Below, piece by piece: positions 30,690 through 39,773 of a stretch of DNA of 64,000 nucleotides. Positions within the stretch are counted from its first letter, which is position 1. Every line of letters starts with the position of its first letter. Under the pieces are notes generated by a model. The model was given only the letters and a program-made list of their open reading frames with translations, made no database searches and had not been told where the DNA came from. The position numbers were made by a program, and so were the translations under genes. Source of the DNA: JADZAI01 sp046348585 (GTDB lineage Bacteria; Pseudomonadota; Alphaproteobacteria; Micropepsales; Micropepsaceae); assembly GCA_046348585.1 (NCBI GenBank), contig JAXMDZ010000010.1, positions 33,231 through 97,230 of the forward strand. The letters are read 5' to 3'.

Positions 30690-32783
30690 ATGCCCCGATC
30701 GCTTGCCGCAAGCCGCCTCGTCCGCGCGGGACTGATCTTCGCACTTGCCGCAGGCGGGCATTCGATGGCGTGGGCCGAAGAGGCCCAGCCGACCCTCAAC
30801 GCGCGGCTCGATGCCGGGCTGGCGGCGGTCGGGGCCGAGGCCGCCGATCCGGCCGCCGCCCGCACGCTGGTCGCGGCGCGGACGGCGCTGGAAGCCTATG
30901 AAGGCGTGCAGAAGGGCGCGCGAGGAACCTTTCTCACCGAGGGCGGCAACAGTCTCGATCAGGCGCTGCTGCTGGAAGATATCATCCGCCGCAACAAGCC
31001 TGAGGCGCGGCTGCGCTTCGCGGCCTGCGAACTGGACGATGTCGGGGCGCTGGCGGAATGGGGCACGGTCGCGGCTCGCGCGGCGTCGCCCGGAACGGCC
31101 GACCGCGGCGCGGCCCTGGCGGCAGCGATCGCCGATCCCGAATTGCGCGAGGCGGTGACGGCGGCGCTCGCCCTCCATGCCGAAGCGGCGAAGGAGCAAG
31201 GCGAGACGGCGGCCTATCTGGCCGGAGGGCTGGCGGCGGCAGCCTATGCGCCGCTCGATGCGGCGACCGCCGGCGTCGCGGCCCTGCGCCATCACGTCTG
31301 GCTTCAGGCCGAGCAGGACGGGGCGTGGCAGGATTTCGACACCACGACGGCCGACGGCGCGGCTCCCTGCGCGGCGGCGGAGACCTATGACGCGCTGCCC
31401 GATGCCGCCTTCCGCACGCTGCGCATCCGGCTGATCGTCGAGCGCCGCAGCGCCGGGGAACTGGCCGAGGAGACGATGCTGGACAGCACGATGAACGTCG
31501 CAGATCTGGTGACGGCGCGGGTGGCGTTCGGGTTCGGCGAGCCGATGGGGCTGGTGGAGCCCGGCGAGGCGGACGTGGAGAGCGCCGTCTATACGCCTGT
31601 GCTGCGCGTCGACAATGTCTCGGTCGAGGGCACGAAGCTGCGCCTGCCGCCGCCGGTCAAGGATCTGGCGGTCGGGATGGCCGATGCGATCGGGGGCATC
31701 GGCGAGGATGAGCCCGCAGAGGAGGACTCGGGCGATGGCGTCAGCGCGGCCTATCTCGACTTCGCCTTCGCCGGGCCGGGCGAGCCGGTCCACCTGACCA
31801 GCGCCGTGTTCGACCGGCTCGGACCGGCCGCGCGGCGGAACGAGGCAGCGACCGCCGCGCTCGCGCCGCTTGAGGTCGCGGGTGGCGACTATGCGGCCGT
31901 CGATGCGCTGTGGCAGATCGCGGTGACGGCCGGTCCGGCGCGCGGCGAGGCGGCGCTGCCGGAGGGGACACTGGACCTCGCCACGCTGGACGGGCTGTCG
32001 GGCGCGTTCGACGGAATGCTGCGCCTCTTCCCGGCGCTGCGCGCGGATCTGGGCGGCGGCGCGGGCGACGGGGCTTCGATCCTGATCGGCGGCCTGACGC
32101 CGTTCGCCGCCGAGGACGGCGCGGCCGCCTTCCGCGTGGTGCTCGACGCGCTGTACGTCCCGGCGCGGGCCGGGGCGGATGCCGCTTCGGCCGCCGCCGA
32201 CGCGGCCGCCATTCCCGCCGCCGAGCGCCTGCTGGCCGGGCTGGCGGGCGAGGCGCTGGCGCGGGCCGAGAATGCCGGCACGGTGCTGTCCGTCGCCAGG
32301 TCGGCGCAGAAAAAGCTGGTTCCGTTCGCCGCCGATCCGGCGGCGCTGGCCGTGGCTGGCGCATCCGCCGATGCGGCGGCGCGCATGGCCGAAGACCTTG
32401 CCGCCGGGAGGATCGTGCTCGCGCCGGACAGCGCCGTCGTCATGGACGGCCGTTCGGTCATCGCCTGGTGGACCATCGATCCGCTGACCGGCCTCGTGCG
32501 CGACCGGCACGAGAACGGCCGTCACAGCGAGACCGTGGAATACGAGACGACCAACACGCCGGGGCTGACCGCCGCCGACCGCTTCCGCCGCTTCGCCTGC
32601 ACCATCGTCCGGCCGCTTGCGCTGGCCGGCGCGATCATCTTCGGCGCGAGCGGCGGCACGGCGGGCACGGACATCGTCAAGGCGGCGGTCAAGATCGCGA
32701 CGGCGGCCGACGAGACCCGCAAGAAGGGCCAGGCCGCGACCAAGATCGCCTGCATGGGACAGGGCGGGCAGGGCGCGCCTTGA
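30690..32783 (+). CDS. Large secreted protein with a transglutaminase-like region, 697 aa
   Basis: A signal peptide is followed from about residue 35 by Ala-rich sequence. At about residues 85-125 the text LTEGGNSLDQALLLEDIIRR and ARLRFAACEL, and later HHVWLQAEQDGAWQDFDTTT, follows the transglutaminase-like/papain-like pattern (GN.xD.A.LL..LLR...AR, then H.W and D). The usual catalytic cysteine before the LL helix is replaced by S/L, so it may be inactive. The remaining 450 residues are unrecognised. The C-terminus TKIACMGQGGQGAP contains one Cys. Probably periplasmic, single-gene unit. Confidence 0.55.
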   Translation: MPRSLAASRLVRAGLIFALAAGGHSMAWAEEAQPTLNARLDAGLAAVGAEAADPAAARTLVAARTALEAYEGVQKGARGTFLTEGGNSLDQALLLEDIIRRNKPEARLRFAACELDDVGALAEWGTVAARAASPGTADRGAALAAAIADPELREAVTAALALHAEAAKEQGETAAYLAGGLAAAAYAPLDAATAGVAALRHHVWLQAEQDGAWQDFDTTTADGAAPCAAAETYDALPDAAFRTLRIRLIVERRSAGELAEETMLDSTMNVADLVTARVAFGFGEPMGLVEPGEADVESAVYTPVLRVDNVSVEGTKLRLPPPVKDLAVGMADAIGGIGEDEPAEEDSGDGVSAAYLDFAFAGPGEPVHLTSAVFDRLGPAARRNEAATAALAPLEVAGGDYAAVDALWQIAVTAGPARGEAALPEGTLDLATLDGLSGAFDGMLRLFPALRADLGGGAGDGASILIGGLTPFAAEDGAAAFRVVLDALYVPARAGADAASAAADAAAIPAAERLLAGLAGEALARAENAGTVLSVARSAQKKLVPFAADPAALAVAGASADAAARMAEDLAAGRIVLAPDSAVVMDGRSVIAWWTIDPLTGLVRDRHENGRHSETVEYETTNTPGLTAADRFRRFACTIVRPLALAGAIIFGASGGTAGTDIVKAAVKIATAADETRKKGQAATKIACMGQGGQGAP

Positions 32784-32792
32784 CGGCGCTGC

Positions 32793-33299
32793 TCAGTCGC
32801 CGATCAGGCTGACGGCGACGACCCGTTCGAGCGTCGCGCCGTCGCCGCTGCAGCAAGGCAGCCAGAGGCTTTCAAGCGTACGCTCGTCGCCATTGGGGAG
32901 AGCCACGGCGCGCGGCGCCTTCAGATGCAGCGGCTCGTGGGTCTGGTCGATGACGCCCAGGATGGAGACGATGGCGCGCCGGGTCCGCTCCGGGGCGATT
33001 TCCTCGACCGGGCGGCCGGTGATCCGCGTCCCGAGATATTCGGAGATGCGGGTGCCGGTCAGGCGGACGGTGAAGCGCGGCGGTTCCGGGCTGACATTGT
33101 AGATGTGGACGTCCGGCAGCACGGGCTTGAGCTGGGCCGGGCCGAGCGCATTGTGGGGGGCCATCTTCCGGCCCCCGGCGGCGTGCCGCCAGATGCCCAG
33201 CACGTCGGCCAGAAGCGGGTGCGGGGACGCCAGAAGCGCGCCGCTGGCCCACTGGCCGGGGAAGGCCGCCATTGTTCGTGCGAGGGTTGTCCCATCCAT
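32793..33299 (-). CDS. PAS_5-family protein, 168 aa
   Basis: Starts MDGTTLARTMAAFPGQWASG at 33299. ASPHPLLADVLGIWRHAAGG then KMAPHNALGPAQLKPVLPDV, HIYNVSPEPPRFTVRLTGTR and ISEYLGTRITGRPVEEIAPE form the PAS_5 family, common in alphaproteobacteria, with GTR-x-x-x-x-G and 'tGrpveei' signatures. These small single-domain proteins are poorly understood; some are linked to envelope or cell-cycle processes. Upstream (33,390-33,461) three TTAA(C) motifs occur. Confidence 0.75.
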   Translation of the reverse strand: MDGTTLARTMAAFPGQWASGALLASPHPLLADVLGIWRHAAGGRKMAPHNALGPAQLKPVLPDVHIYNVSPEPPRFTVRLTGTRISEYLGTRITGRPVEEIAPERTRRAIVSILGVIDQTHEPLHLKAPRAVALPNGDERTLESLWLPCCSGDGATLERVVAVSLIGD

Positions 33300-33551
33300 G
33301 GGGATACACTTTGGCCGCCAAAACCTAAGTATCCCTTACGCGACTTCCCTGGCGGCAGCGCTGTTTTTTGCACCGCAAGCCTTGCCGCACAGGTTAACGA
33401 CCGCTACAAGAGCCAAGTCCGATCAAGGGTTTCACGAGTCGTTAAGAACCGGCCGTTAACCTTTGTTCACAAACGGCAAATTCGTTCGCGCCGGCGAGGG
33501 CTAGCGGTGGTCGCAGCAAGCGTCGATTCTGGGGAGATCGCTCCGGCGGCC
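33300..33551. promoter_or_regulatory. Divergent control region between the PAS_5 gene and the leuA leader
   Basis: About 250 bases without a gene. TTAAC occurs at 33394, TTAA at 33442 and TTAACC at 33456-33461. These resemble CtrA half-sites, but spacing does not give an exact TTAA-N7-TTAA. The TTGTTC stretch near 33,463 lies beside them. Promoters for both directions probably lie here. Confidence 0.35.
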
Positions 33552-33620
33552 ATGGCCGCGCCGGGGCGTTCGTGCGCGTGCATTCGACTTCGCGAGGGTC
33601 TGCTCCTTAGACGCCCCTAG
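33552..33620 (+). CDS. Possible leuA leader peptide, 22 aa
   Basis: ATG 33552 to TAG 33618-33620 encodes a short peptide ending IRLREGLLLRRP, with four Leu codons, three consecutive (CTG CTC CTT). It lies 100 bases before leuA. Its stop overlaps the hairpin GACGCC (33610-33615), CCTA, GGCGTC (33620-33625). The segment before the stop (CCTTAGACGCC) can instead pair with GGCGTCTAGGG at about 33,656-33,666, giving mutually exclusive structures as in attenuation. No clean T run follows, so this is less certain than the ilv leader. Confidence 0.5.
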   Translation: MAAPGRSCACIRLREGLLLRRP

Positions 33621-33720
33621 GCGTCGCCATCGCTCTTTGTCCGTTCGAAGAGCCGGCGTCTAGGGGAGGGACGACCAGCCGCACGAACGCAGACACACCG
33701 GGATACAGGGCCTCGCAGCC

Positions 33721-35280
33721 ATGAGCATTACCTCAGAACCCAATCGGGTCATCATCTTCGACACCACCTTGCGCGACGGCGAGCAATCGCCCGGCGCCGC
33801 CATGAATCTGGAAGAAAAGCTCCGCATCGCCGAGGCGCTCGACGCCTTCGGCGTCGATGTCATCGAGGCGGGCTTTCCGATCTCGTCCAATGGCGACTTC
33901 GAGGCGGTCAGCGAAATCTCCAAGCTGGTGAAGCGCGCGACCGTATGCGGTCTCGCGCGCGCCGGCATGAAGGACATCGACCGCGCCGGCGAAGCGGTGA
34001 AGCACGCCAGGCGCGGCCGCATCCACACCTTCATCTCCACCAGCCCCGTGCACATGAAGCACAAGCTCCAGATGAGCCCGGAGCAGGTGCTGGAGGCGGT
34101 GTCGGCCAGCGTCTCGCGGGCCCGCGACCTGGTCGAGGACGTGGAGTGGTCGGCGGAAGACGCGACCCGCACGGAATTCGATTTCCTGTGCCGCTGCATC
34201 GAGGCGGCGATCCGCGCCGGGGCCTCGACGGTCAATCTGCCCGACACGGTCGGCTACGCGACGCCGCAGGAATACGCCGAGTTGTTCCGAAAGGTCATCG
34301 CCCGCGTGCCGGGCGCCGACACGGTGCGCTTCTCCACCCATTGCCACAACGATCTCGGCCTCGCGGTCGCCAACTCGCTGGCCGGCGTCATCGGCGGGGC
34401 GCGCCAGATCGAGTGCTCGATCAACGGCATCGGCGAGCGGGCGGGCAACGCGGCGCTCGAGGAAATCGTCATGGCGCTGAAGGTGCGCCATGACGCCATG
34501 CCCTACGACACGCATATCGACACCTCGCAGATCGCCCGCATCTCGAAACTGGTGTCGTCGACCATCGCCTTCCCCGTGCAGTACAACAAGGCGATCGTCG
34601 GCAAGAATGCCTTCGCGCACGAGAGCGGCATCCACCAGGACGGGATGCTGAAGAACGCCGAGACCTACGAGATCATGCGGCCCGAGGATGTCGGCGTCGC
34701 AAAGTCGTCGCTGGTGCTGGGCAAGCTCTCGGGCCGCCACGCCTTCCGCGAGAAGCTGGCGGCGATGGGCTACGAACTCGGCGCCAACGCCCTGCAGGAC
34801 GCCTTCGAGCGCTTCAAGGCGCTGGCCGACAAGAAGCGCCACGTGTTCGACGAGGACATTGTGGCGCTGGTGGACGACGAGCTGGCGCGCGGCCAGGACC
34901 GGCTGCGCTTCGAGAACCTGCGCGTCGTCGCGGGCACCTTCGGGCCTCAGAGCGCCGAGCTGGAATTGTCGATCGACGGCGAGAGCCGCGTCGGCCTCGC
35001 CCGCGGCGACGGGCCGGTGGATGCGATCTTCAACGCCATCAAGATGCTCTATCCGCACGAGGTCGACCTGCAGCTCTATCAGGTCCACGCCGTGACCGAG
35101 GGCACCGATGCGCAGGCCGAAGTCACCGTGCGCCTTGAGGAAAACGGCAAGACCGTCACCGGCCGGGCCGCCGATACCGACACGCTTGTCGCTTCTGCCA
35201 AGGCCTATCTGAACGCGCTGAACAAGCTTCTGGTGAAGCGGCAGAAGACCGCGCCCGAGGCGATGTCGGCATCGCACTGA
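33721..35280 (+). CDS. leuA: 2-isopropylmalate synthase
   Basis: First committed step of leucine synthesis: acetyl-CoA plus 2-oxoisovalerate. 519 residues from ATG 33721. The TIM-barrel begins IIFDTTLRDGEQSPGAAMNL; metal and catalytic blocks are VIEAGFPISSNGDFEAV, FSTHCHNDLGLAVANSLAGV, and AFAHESGIHQDGMLKN. The C-terminal regulatory LeuA dimer domain (VAGTFGPQSAELELSIDG...DTLVASAKAYLNALNKLL) would bind leucine for feedback inhibition. It follows the ilv region, sharing its pathway, and is probably regulated through the leader at 33552. Confidence 0.95.
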   Translation: MSITSEPNRVIIFDTTLRDGEQSPGAAMNLEEKLRIAEALDAFGVDVIEAGFPISSNGDFEAVSEISKLVKRATVCGLARAGMKDIDRAGEAVKHARRGRIHTFISTSPVHMKHKLQMSPEQVLEAVSASVSRARDLVEDVEWSAEDATRTEFDFLCRCIEAAIRAGASTVNLPDTVGYATPQEYAELFRKVIARVPGADTVRFSTHCHNDLGLAVANSLAGVIGGARQIECSINGIGERAGNAALEEIVMALKVRHDAMPYDTHIDTSQIARISKLVSSTIAFPVQYNKAIVGKNAFAHESGIHQDGMLKNAETYEIMRPEDVGVAKSSLVLGKLSGRHAFREKLAAMGYELGANALQDAFERFKALADKKRHVFDEDIVALVDDELARGQDRLRFENLRVVAGTFGPQSAELELSIDGESRVGLARGDGPVDAIFNAIKMLYPHEVDLQLYQVHAVTEGTDAQAEVTVRLEENGKTVTGRAADTDTLVASAKAYLNALNKLLVKRQKTAPEAMSASH

Positions 35281-35310
35281 CCGCGCGAGCGGTTCGACAC
35301 TGAACGCTTG

Positions 35311-35340
35311 CTCCGGGGCGGGCCGCCGTCCGCCCCGGAG
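35311..35340 (+). terminator. Hairpin downstream of leuA
   Basis: CTCCGGGGCGG (35311-35321) and CCGCCCCGGAG (35330-35340) form an 11-bp perfect stem with an 8-base loop, 30 bases after the leuA stop. There is no T run, yet it separates leuA from mreB and is the strongest structure of the gap. Confidence 0.55.
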
Positions 35341-35366
35341 GCACACACAACGAATGGGTTAAGCGA

Positions 35367-36413
35367 GTGGGTCTGTTTGGAAATCTGATGGGGGCGCTTT
35401 CGGCCGACATGGCCATCGACCTCGGCACCGCCAACACGCTGGTCTATGTGCGCGGCCGGGGCATCGTTCTGAACGAGCCCTCGGTGGTCGCCATCATGTC
35501 GCGCGGCGGCAAGAAGCAGGTGCTGGCGGTCGGCAACGACGCTAAGATGATGCTGGGCCGCACGCCCGGCCACATCGAGGCGATCCGCCCGATGCGCGAC
35601 GGCGTCATCGCCGACTTCGAAGTCGCCGAGGAGATGATCAAGCACTTCATCCGCAAGGTGCATAACCGGCGCAGCTTCGCCAATCCGCTGATCATCGTCT
35701 GCGTGCCGTCGGGATCGACCGCGGTCGAGCGCCGGGCGATTCAGGAATCGGCCCAGTCGGCCGGCGCGCGGCGCGTGTTCCTGATCGAGGAGCCGATGGC
35801 GGCGGCGATCGGCGCGGGCCTGCCCGTCACCGATCCGACCGGCTCGATGGTCGTCGACATCGGCGGCGGCACCACGGAAGTCGCGGTCATTTCGCTCGGC
35901 GGCATCGTCTATTCGCGCTCGGTGCGCGTCGGCGGCGACAAGATGGACGACAGCATCATCGCCTATGTCCGCCGCCACCATAACCTGCTGATCGGCGAAG
36001 CGACGGCCGAGCGGATCAAGAAGACCGTCGGCAGCGCCATGGTGCCGCCGGACGGCGTCGGCCTGACCATCGAGATCAAGGGCCGGGACCTGCTGAACGG
36101 CGTGCCGAAGGAAATCACGATCTCGCAGAAGCAGATCGCCGAGAGCCTGTCGGAGCCGGTCGGCCAGATCGTCGAGGCGGTGAAGGTGGCGCTGGAAGCG
36201 ACGCCGCCCGAACTGGCGGCCGACATCGTGGACAAGGGCATCGTGCTGACCGGCGGCGGCTCGCTGCTGGCCAATCTGGATCAGGTGCTGCGCGAGCGCA
36301 CCGGGCTGCCGGTTCTGGTCGCGGACGAGCCGCTGAACTGCGTGGCGCTGGGCACCGGGCGCGCGCTGGAGCAGTTCGCGAACATGAAGAGCATTCTGTC
36401 GACGGCGTTCTGA
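35367..36413 (+). CDS. mreB: Rod-shape actin homologue MreB
   Basis: MreB forms membrane-bound filaments that direct lateral wall synthesis. 348 residues from GTG 35367 (an upstream ATG at 35354 is followed at once by a stop). MGLFGNLMGALSADMAIDLG has the amphipathic N-terminus and phosphate-1 loop (DLGTANTLVYV); VVDIGGGTTEVAVISLGGIV is phosphate-2, and IVLTGGGSLLANLDQVLRER is the adenosine motif. First gene of an intact mreBCD-mrdA-rodA operon. Confidence 0.96.
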   Translation: MGLFGNLMGALSADMAIDLGTANTLVYVRGRGIVLNEPSVVAIMSRGGKKQVLAVGNDAKMMLGRTPGHIEAIRPMRDGVIADFEVAEEMIKHFIRKVHNRRSFANPLIIVCVPSGSTAVERRAIQESAQSAGARRVFLIEEPMAAAIGAGLPVTDPTGSMVVDIGGGTTEVAVISLGGIVYSRSVRVGGDKMDDSIIAYVRRHHNLLIGEATAERIKKTVGSAMVPPDGVGLTIEIKGRDLLNGVPKEITISQKQIAESLSEPVGQIVEAVKVALEATPPELAADIVDKGIVLTGGGSLLANLDQVLRERTGLPVLVADEPLNCVALGTGRALEQFANMKSILSTAF

Positions 36414-36434
36414 CGGGGAGGGCGGCGCAGGAGC

Positions 36435-37367
36435 ATGGCGCGCGCGAATTTCAAGCGGCAGGGTTGGAAAACCCCCGTCGAGCTGCGCGCCCATCGCCGC
36501 GGTCTGATCGCCTTCGGGTCGCTGGCGGCGATCCTGCTGGCGGTCGGCCGGGCGGAACTGCCGATGATCGACGATCTGCGCATGGCCGCCGCCGACGCCT
36601 CGCGCGCCGTGCTTCAAGCGGGCTCGGACGCGGCGGGCATCGTCGCCGACGGCGTAGAGACGGTCTCCAACGCCGTCACGCTCTATGGCGAGAACGAGCG
36701 GCTGCGGGCCGAGAACGAGGAGCTGCTCGCCTGGCGCGCGAAGGCGATGGAATACGAGCGCCGCATCGCCGCCTTCGAGTCCATCCTGAATATCTCCTAC
36801 ACGCCCATCGCCGGGGTCACCGCGGCGAGCGTCATCGCCGATACCGCCGGACCGTTCTCGCGCGCCGTCATCGTCAATGCCGGGGCGAAGCAAGGCGTGC
36901 GCAAGGGCGATGCGGCGCTCGACCGCTTCGGCCTGGTCGGGCGGGTGATCGCGGTCGGGCAGGCGTCCTCGCGCGTCCTGCTGCTGACCGACACGACCAG
37001 CCATGTGCCGGTCATCATCGAGCCGGGCGGCGTGCGCGCGATCCTGTCGGGCGACGCCGACGGGCAGGCGCTGATCCAGTTCGTTCCCCCCGGTGAGACG
37101 CTGAGCGACGGGGCGGGGATCGTCACCTCGGGCGATGGCGGCGTCCTGCCGCCCGGCCTGCCGGTCGGCGTGGTGCGGCTGCGCCCGGATGGCAGCGCGA
37201 TCGCCGCGCTCTATGCCGACATCGCGCGCGTCGAGGTGGTGGCGCTCAAGCGCTATGAGGTGATCAACGACGTCGATCTGCCGCCGCTGCCGGAACCCGA
37301 CCTGCCGGGGCCGGTGCCGCTGCCCGAAACGCCGGTGGCGGCCAATCCCGCCGCGCCGGGCGAGTAG
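36435..37367 (+). CDS. mreC: Rod-shape protein MreC
   Basis: MreC links MreB to periplasmic PBP2. 310 residues from ATG 36435. A basic cytoplasmic N-terminus and a membrane span (FGSLAAILLAVGRAEL) precede a coiled coil (YGENERLRAENEELLAWRAK), then the periplasmic beta domain: SRAVIVNAGAKQGVRKGDAA, LVGRVIAVGQASSRVLLLTD, VPVIIEPGGVRAILSGDADG. A Pro-rich tail (PLPEPDLPGPVPLPETPVAA) ends the protein. Located 21 bases after mreB. Confidence 0.94.
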   Translation: MARANFKRQGWKTPVELRAHRRGLIAFGSLAAILLAVGRAELPMIDDLRMAAADASRAVLQAGSDAAGIVADGVETVSNAVTLYGENERLRAENEELLAWRAKAMEYERRIAAFESILNISYTPIAGVTAASVIADTAGPFSRAVIVNAGAKQGVRKGDAALDRFGLVGRVIAVGQASSRVLLLTDTTSHVPVIIEPGGVRAILSGDADGQALIQFVPPGETLSDGAGIVTSGDGGVLPPGLPVGVVRLRPDGSAIAALYADIARVEVVALKRYEVINDVDLPPLPEPDLPGPVPLPETPVAANPAAPGE

Positions 37368-37375
37368 GGGGCGGC

Positions 37376-37891
37376 ATGGCCATATCGGTTTCGCAGTTCC
37401 TCAAATGGGTGGGCGGAAGACTGCCCTTCCTGCTGGCGCTCCTCGCCTGCATCGCGGCGATCATTCCGCTGCGCCTGCCGGGCGACCTTGAGATGACGCC
37501 GCTCTATCCGCTGATGGTCGTCTTCTTCTGGGGCACGCATCGCGGCGATCTGATGACGCCGGGGCCGATCTTCTTCACCGGCCTCTTTTACGATCTGCTG
37601 TCGGGCGCGCCGCCGGGGCTGTGGGCGCTGGTGTTCCTGGCCTGCCATGCGTTGGCGCTGGTGCTGCGCGATCTCTTCGGCCGCATCCTCTATTCGGCCT
37701 GGGCGCTGTTCGCGGTGACATGCGTGGCGGCCGTTGCGATGGCCTGGCTGCTCGCCTCGCTCTACGGCTGGACGGTGGTCGATCCGCTTCCCTTCGCGGT
37801 GCAGGCGCTGACGACGATCGGGCTCTATCCCTTCTTCGGCTTCGCCTTCGCCTTCGTCGAACGGCGCGTCGTCGTGCCGATGCGGGCCTGA
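37376..37891 (+). CDS. mreD: Rod-shape membrane protein MreD
   Basis: A 171-residue polytopic membrane protein with about five spans (FLLALLACIAAIIPL, LYPLMVVFFWG, LWALVFLACHALALVLRDL, YSAWALFAVTCVAAVAMAWL, IGLYPFFGFAFAFVE). The position directly after mreC and before mrdA, the short length and the FFxGLxxDLLSGxPxG stretch (FFTGLFYDLLSGAPPGLWAL) identify it. Only 8 bases from mreC. Confidence 0.92.
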   Translation: MAISVSQFLKWVGGRLPFLLALLACIAAIIPLRLPGDLEMTPLYPLMVVFFWGTHRGDLMTPGPIFFTGLFYDLLSGAPPGLWALVFLACHALALVLRDLFGRILYSAWALFAVTCVAAVAMAWLLASLYGWTVVDPLPFAVQALTTIGLYPFFGFAFAFVERRVVVPMRA

Positions 37892-37895
37892 CGCC

Positions 37896-39770
37896 ATGCA
37901 CACGAGCAGCGAACGCGACGACTACGAACGCAGCGCCGGCTTCTCGCGGCGGGCGCTGATGCTGGGCGCGGGCGCCACGGCGCTGATCGGCGGCCTGATC
38001 TCGCGCATGTACCAGTTGCAGATCCTGGAGTCGGAGAAGTACCGCACGCTCGCCGACACCAACCGGATCAACCTCCAGCTCCTTCCCCCGCCGCGCGGCC
38101 GCATCCTCGACCGGGGCGGCCGGGAGCTGGCCGGCAACCGGCCGAACTACCGCGTGCTGCTGGTGCCGGACCAGACCGACTCGATCGACATGTCGCTCGA
38201 TCTCGTCTCGCACTTCATCGCCGTTACGCCCAAGATGCGCGAGAAGATCAAGCGCGAGGCGCGCAGCAAGTCCGGTCTTGCCGCCGTCACGGTGGCCGAG
38301 GATCTGAGCTGGGAGGTCTTCTCGCGGGTCAACCTCGCGGCGCCCGATCTGCCGGGGATCGTCGCCGATGTCGGCCAGGTGCGTTCCTATCCCTACGGCG
38401 TGGAACTGAGCCATGTGCTCGGCTATGTCGCGGCGGTGTCGGAGCGCGACCTCCAGACCCGCGACGACGGCGATCCGCTGCTGCGCCTGCCCGGATTCCC
38501 GATCGGCAAGAACGGGGTGGAGAAGGCGGTCGACCGCGATCTGCGCGGCAAGGGCGGCGTGCGGCAGATCGAGGTCAACGCCCATGGCCGCGTCATCCGC
38601 GAACTGGGGCGCACCGAGGGCCGTCCCGGCGCCGACATCGAGCTGACGCTCGATATGGACCTGCAACGCTTCGCGCAGGAGCGGGTGAAGGACCTGAGCG
38701 CCAGCGCCGTCGTGGTGGACGTCAGCAGCGGCGAGATTCTCACCTTCGTCTCCAGCCCCGGCTTCGATCCCAACGAGTTCATCGCCGGGTTCAGCCAGCG
38801 GCGCTGGGACGAGATGAACGCCGATCCCTACAAGCCTCTACTCAACAAGGCGCTGGCGGGCGTCTATGCGCCCGGGTCGACCTTCAAGATCGTCACCGGG
38901 CTCGCCGGCCTGGAGACCGGAGCGATCGACGGATCGACGCGCATTCGCTGCCCCGGCTATCTGAAGCTCGGCAGCCATACCTTCCATTGCCACCGGCGCG
39001 GCGGGCATGGCGCGGTGACCGTCGCCGACGCGCTGAAGGTCTCGTGCAACGTCTTCTTCTACGAGGTCGGGCGGCGGATCGGCGTCGATGCGATCGCCGC
39101 AATGGCCCATCGCCTCGGCCTCGGCGAGAAGTTCAATTTCGAAGTGCCGGGCGAGCAGCGCGGCTCGATCCCCTCGACCGCCTGGAAGATGGAACGCTTC
39201 GGCGAAGCGGTCTTGCCCGGCGACTCGCTGAACGCGGCGATCGGGCAGGGCTATGTCGCGGTGACGCCGTTGCAGCTCGCCGTGATGACGGCGCGGGTCG
39301 CCAATGGCGGGCGCGCGGTCATGCCCCATATCGTGCGCCGGGTCGGCGGCGGGCCGGTCGCCGCGCCGCCCGCTCCGCCGACCGGCATTGCGCCCGAGCA
39401 CATCGCGCTCATCCATGCCGGCATGGACGCGGTGGTGAACGCGGCGGGCGGCACGGCGGGCCGGTCGCGCCTGACCGGCGAGGGGATGCGCATGGCCGGC
39501 AAGACCGGCACCGCTCAGGTGCGCGGTGCGGCGGCGGTCGGCGGCACCATGAAGGGCGACGCGGTGCCCTGGCATCTGCGCAATCACGCGCTCTTCGTCT
39601 GTTTTGCGCCGGTCGATGCGCCGCGCTACGCGATGGCGGTCGTCGTCGAACACGGCCAGGGCGGCGGCAAGGCGGCCGCGCCGGTCGCCAAGGACATCAT
39701 GGAGATGCTGCTGAAGCGCGACCAGCAGCCGCCCGGCGCCCCGGTCGCCGTCAACTCGGCGCCGGCCTGA
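37896..39770 (+). CDS. mrdA: Penicillin-binding protein 2
   Basis: The elongasome transpeptidase, cross-linking peptidoglycan during growth in length. 624 residues from ATG 37896: short cytoplasmic tail, one span (ALMLGAGATALIGGLISRMY), PBP dimerisation domain (QLLPPPRGRILDRGGRELAG), then the transpeptidase domain with S328-T-F-K331, S383-C-N385 and K536-T-G538. The Arg-Gly-x-I-x-D-R motif is that of class B PBPs. Four bases after mreD and three before rodA. Confidence 0.95.
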   Translation: MHTSSERDDYERSAGFSRRALMLGAGATALIGGLISRMYQLQILESEKYRTLADTNRINLQLLPPPRGRILDRGGRELAGNRPNYRVLLVPDQTDSIDMSLDLVSHFIAVTPKMREKIKREARSKSGLAAVTVAEDLSWEVFSRVNLAAPDLPGIVADVGQVRSYPYGVELSHVLGYVAAVSERDLQTRDDGDPLLRLPGFPIGKNGVEKAVDRDLRGKGGVRQIEVNAHGRVIRELGRTEGRPGADIELTLDMDLQRFAQERVKDLSASAVVVDVSSGEILTFVSSPGFDPNEFIAGFSQRRWDEMNADPYKPLLNKALAGVYAPGSTFKIVTGLAGLETGAIDGSTRIRCPGYLKLGSHTFHCHRRGGHGAVTVADALKVSCNVFFYEVGRRIGVDAIAAMAHRLGLGEKFNFEVPGEQRGSIPSTAWKMERFGEAVLPGDSLNAAIGQGYVAVTPLQLAVMTARVANGGRAVMPHIVRRVGGGPVAAPPAPPTGIAPEHIALIHAGMDAVVNAAGGTAGRSRLTGEGMRMAGKTGTAQVRGAAAVGGTMKGDAVPWHLRNHALFVCFAPVDAPRYAMAVVVEHGQGGGKAAAPVAKDIMEMLLKRDQQPPGAPVAVNSAPA

Positions 39771-39773
39771 GCC

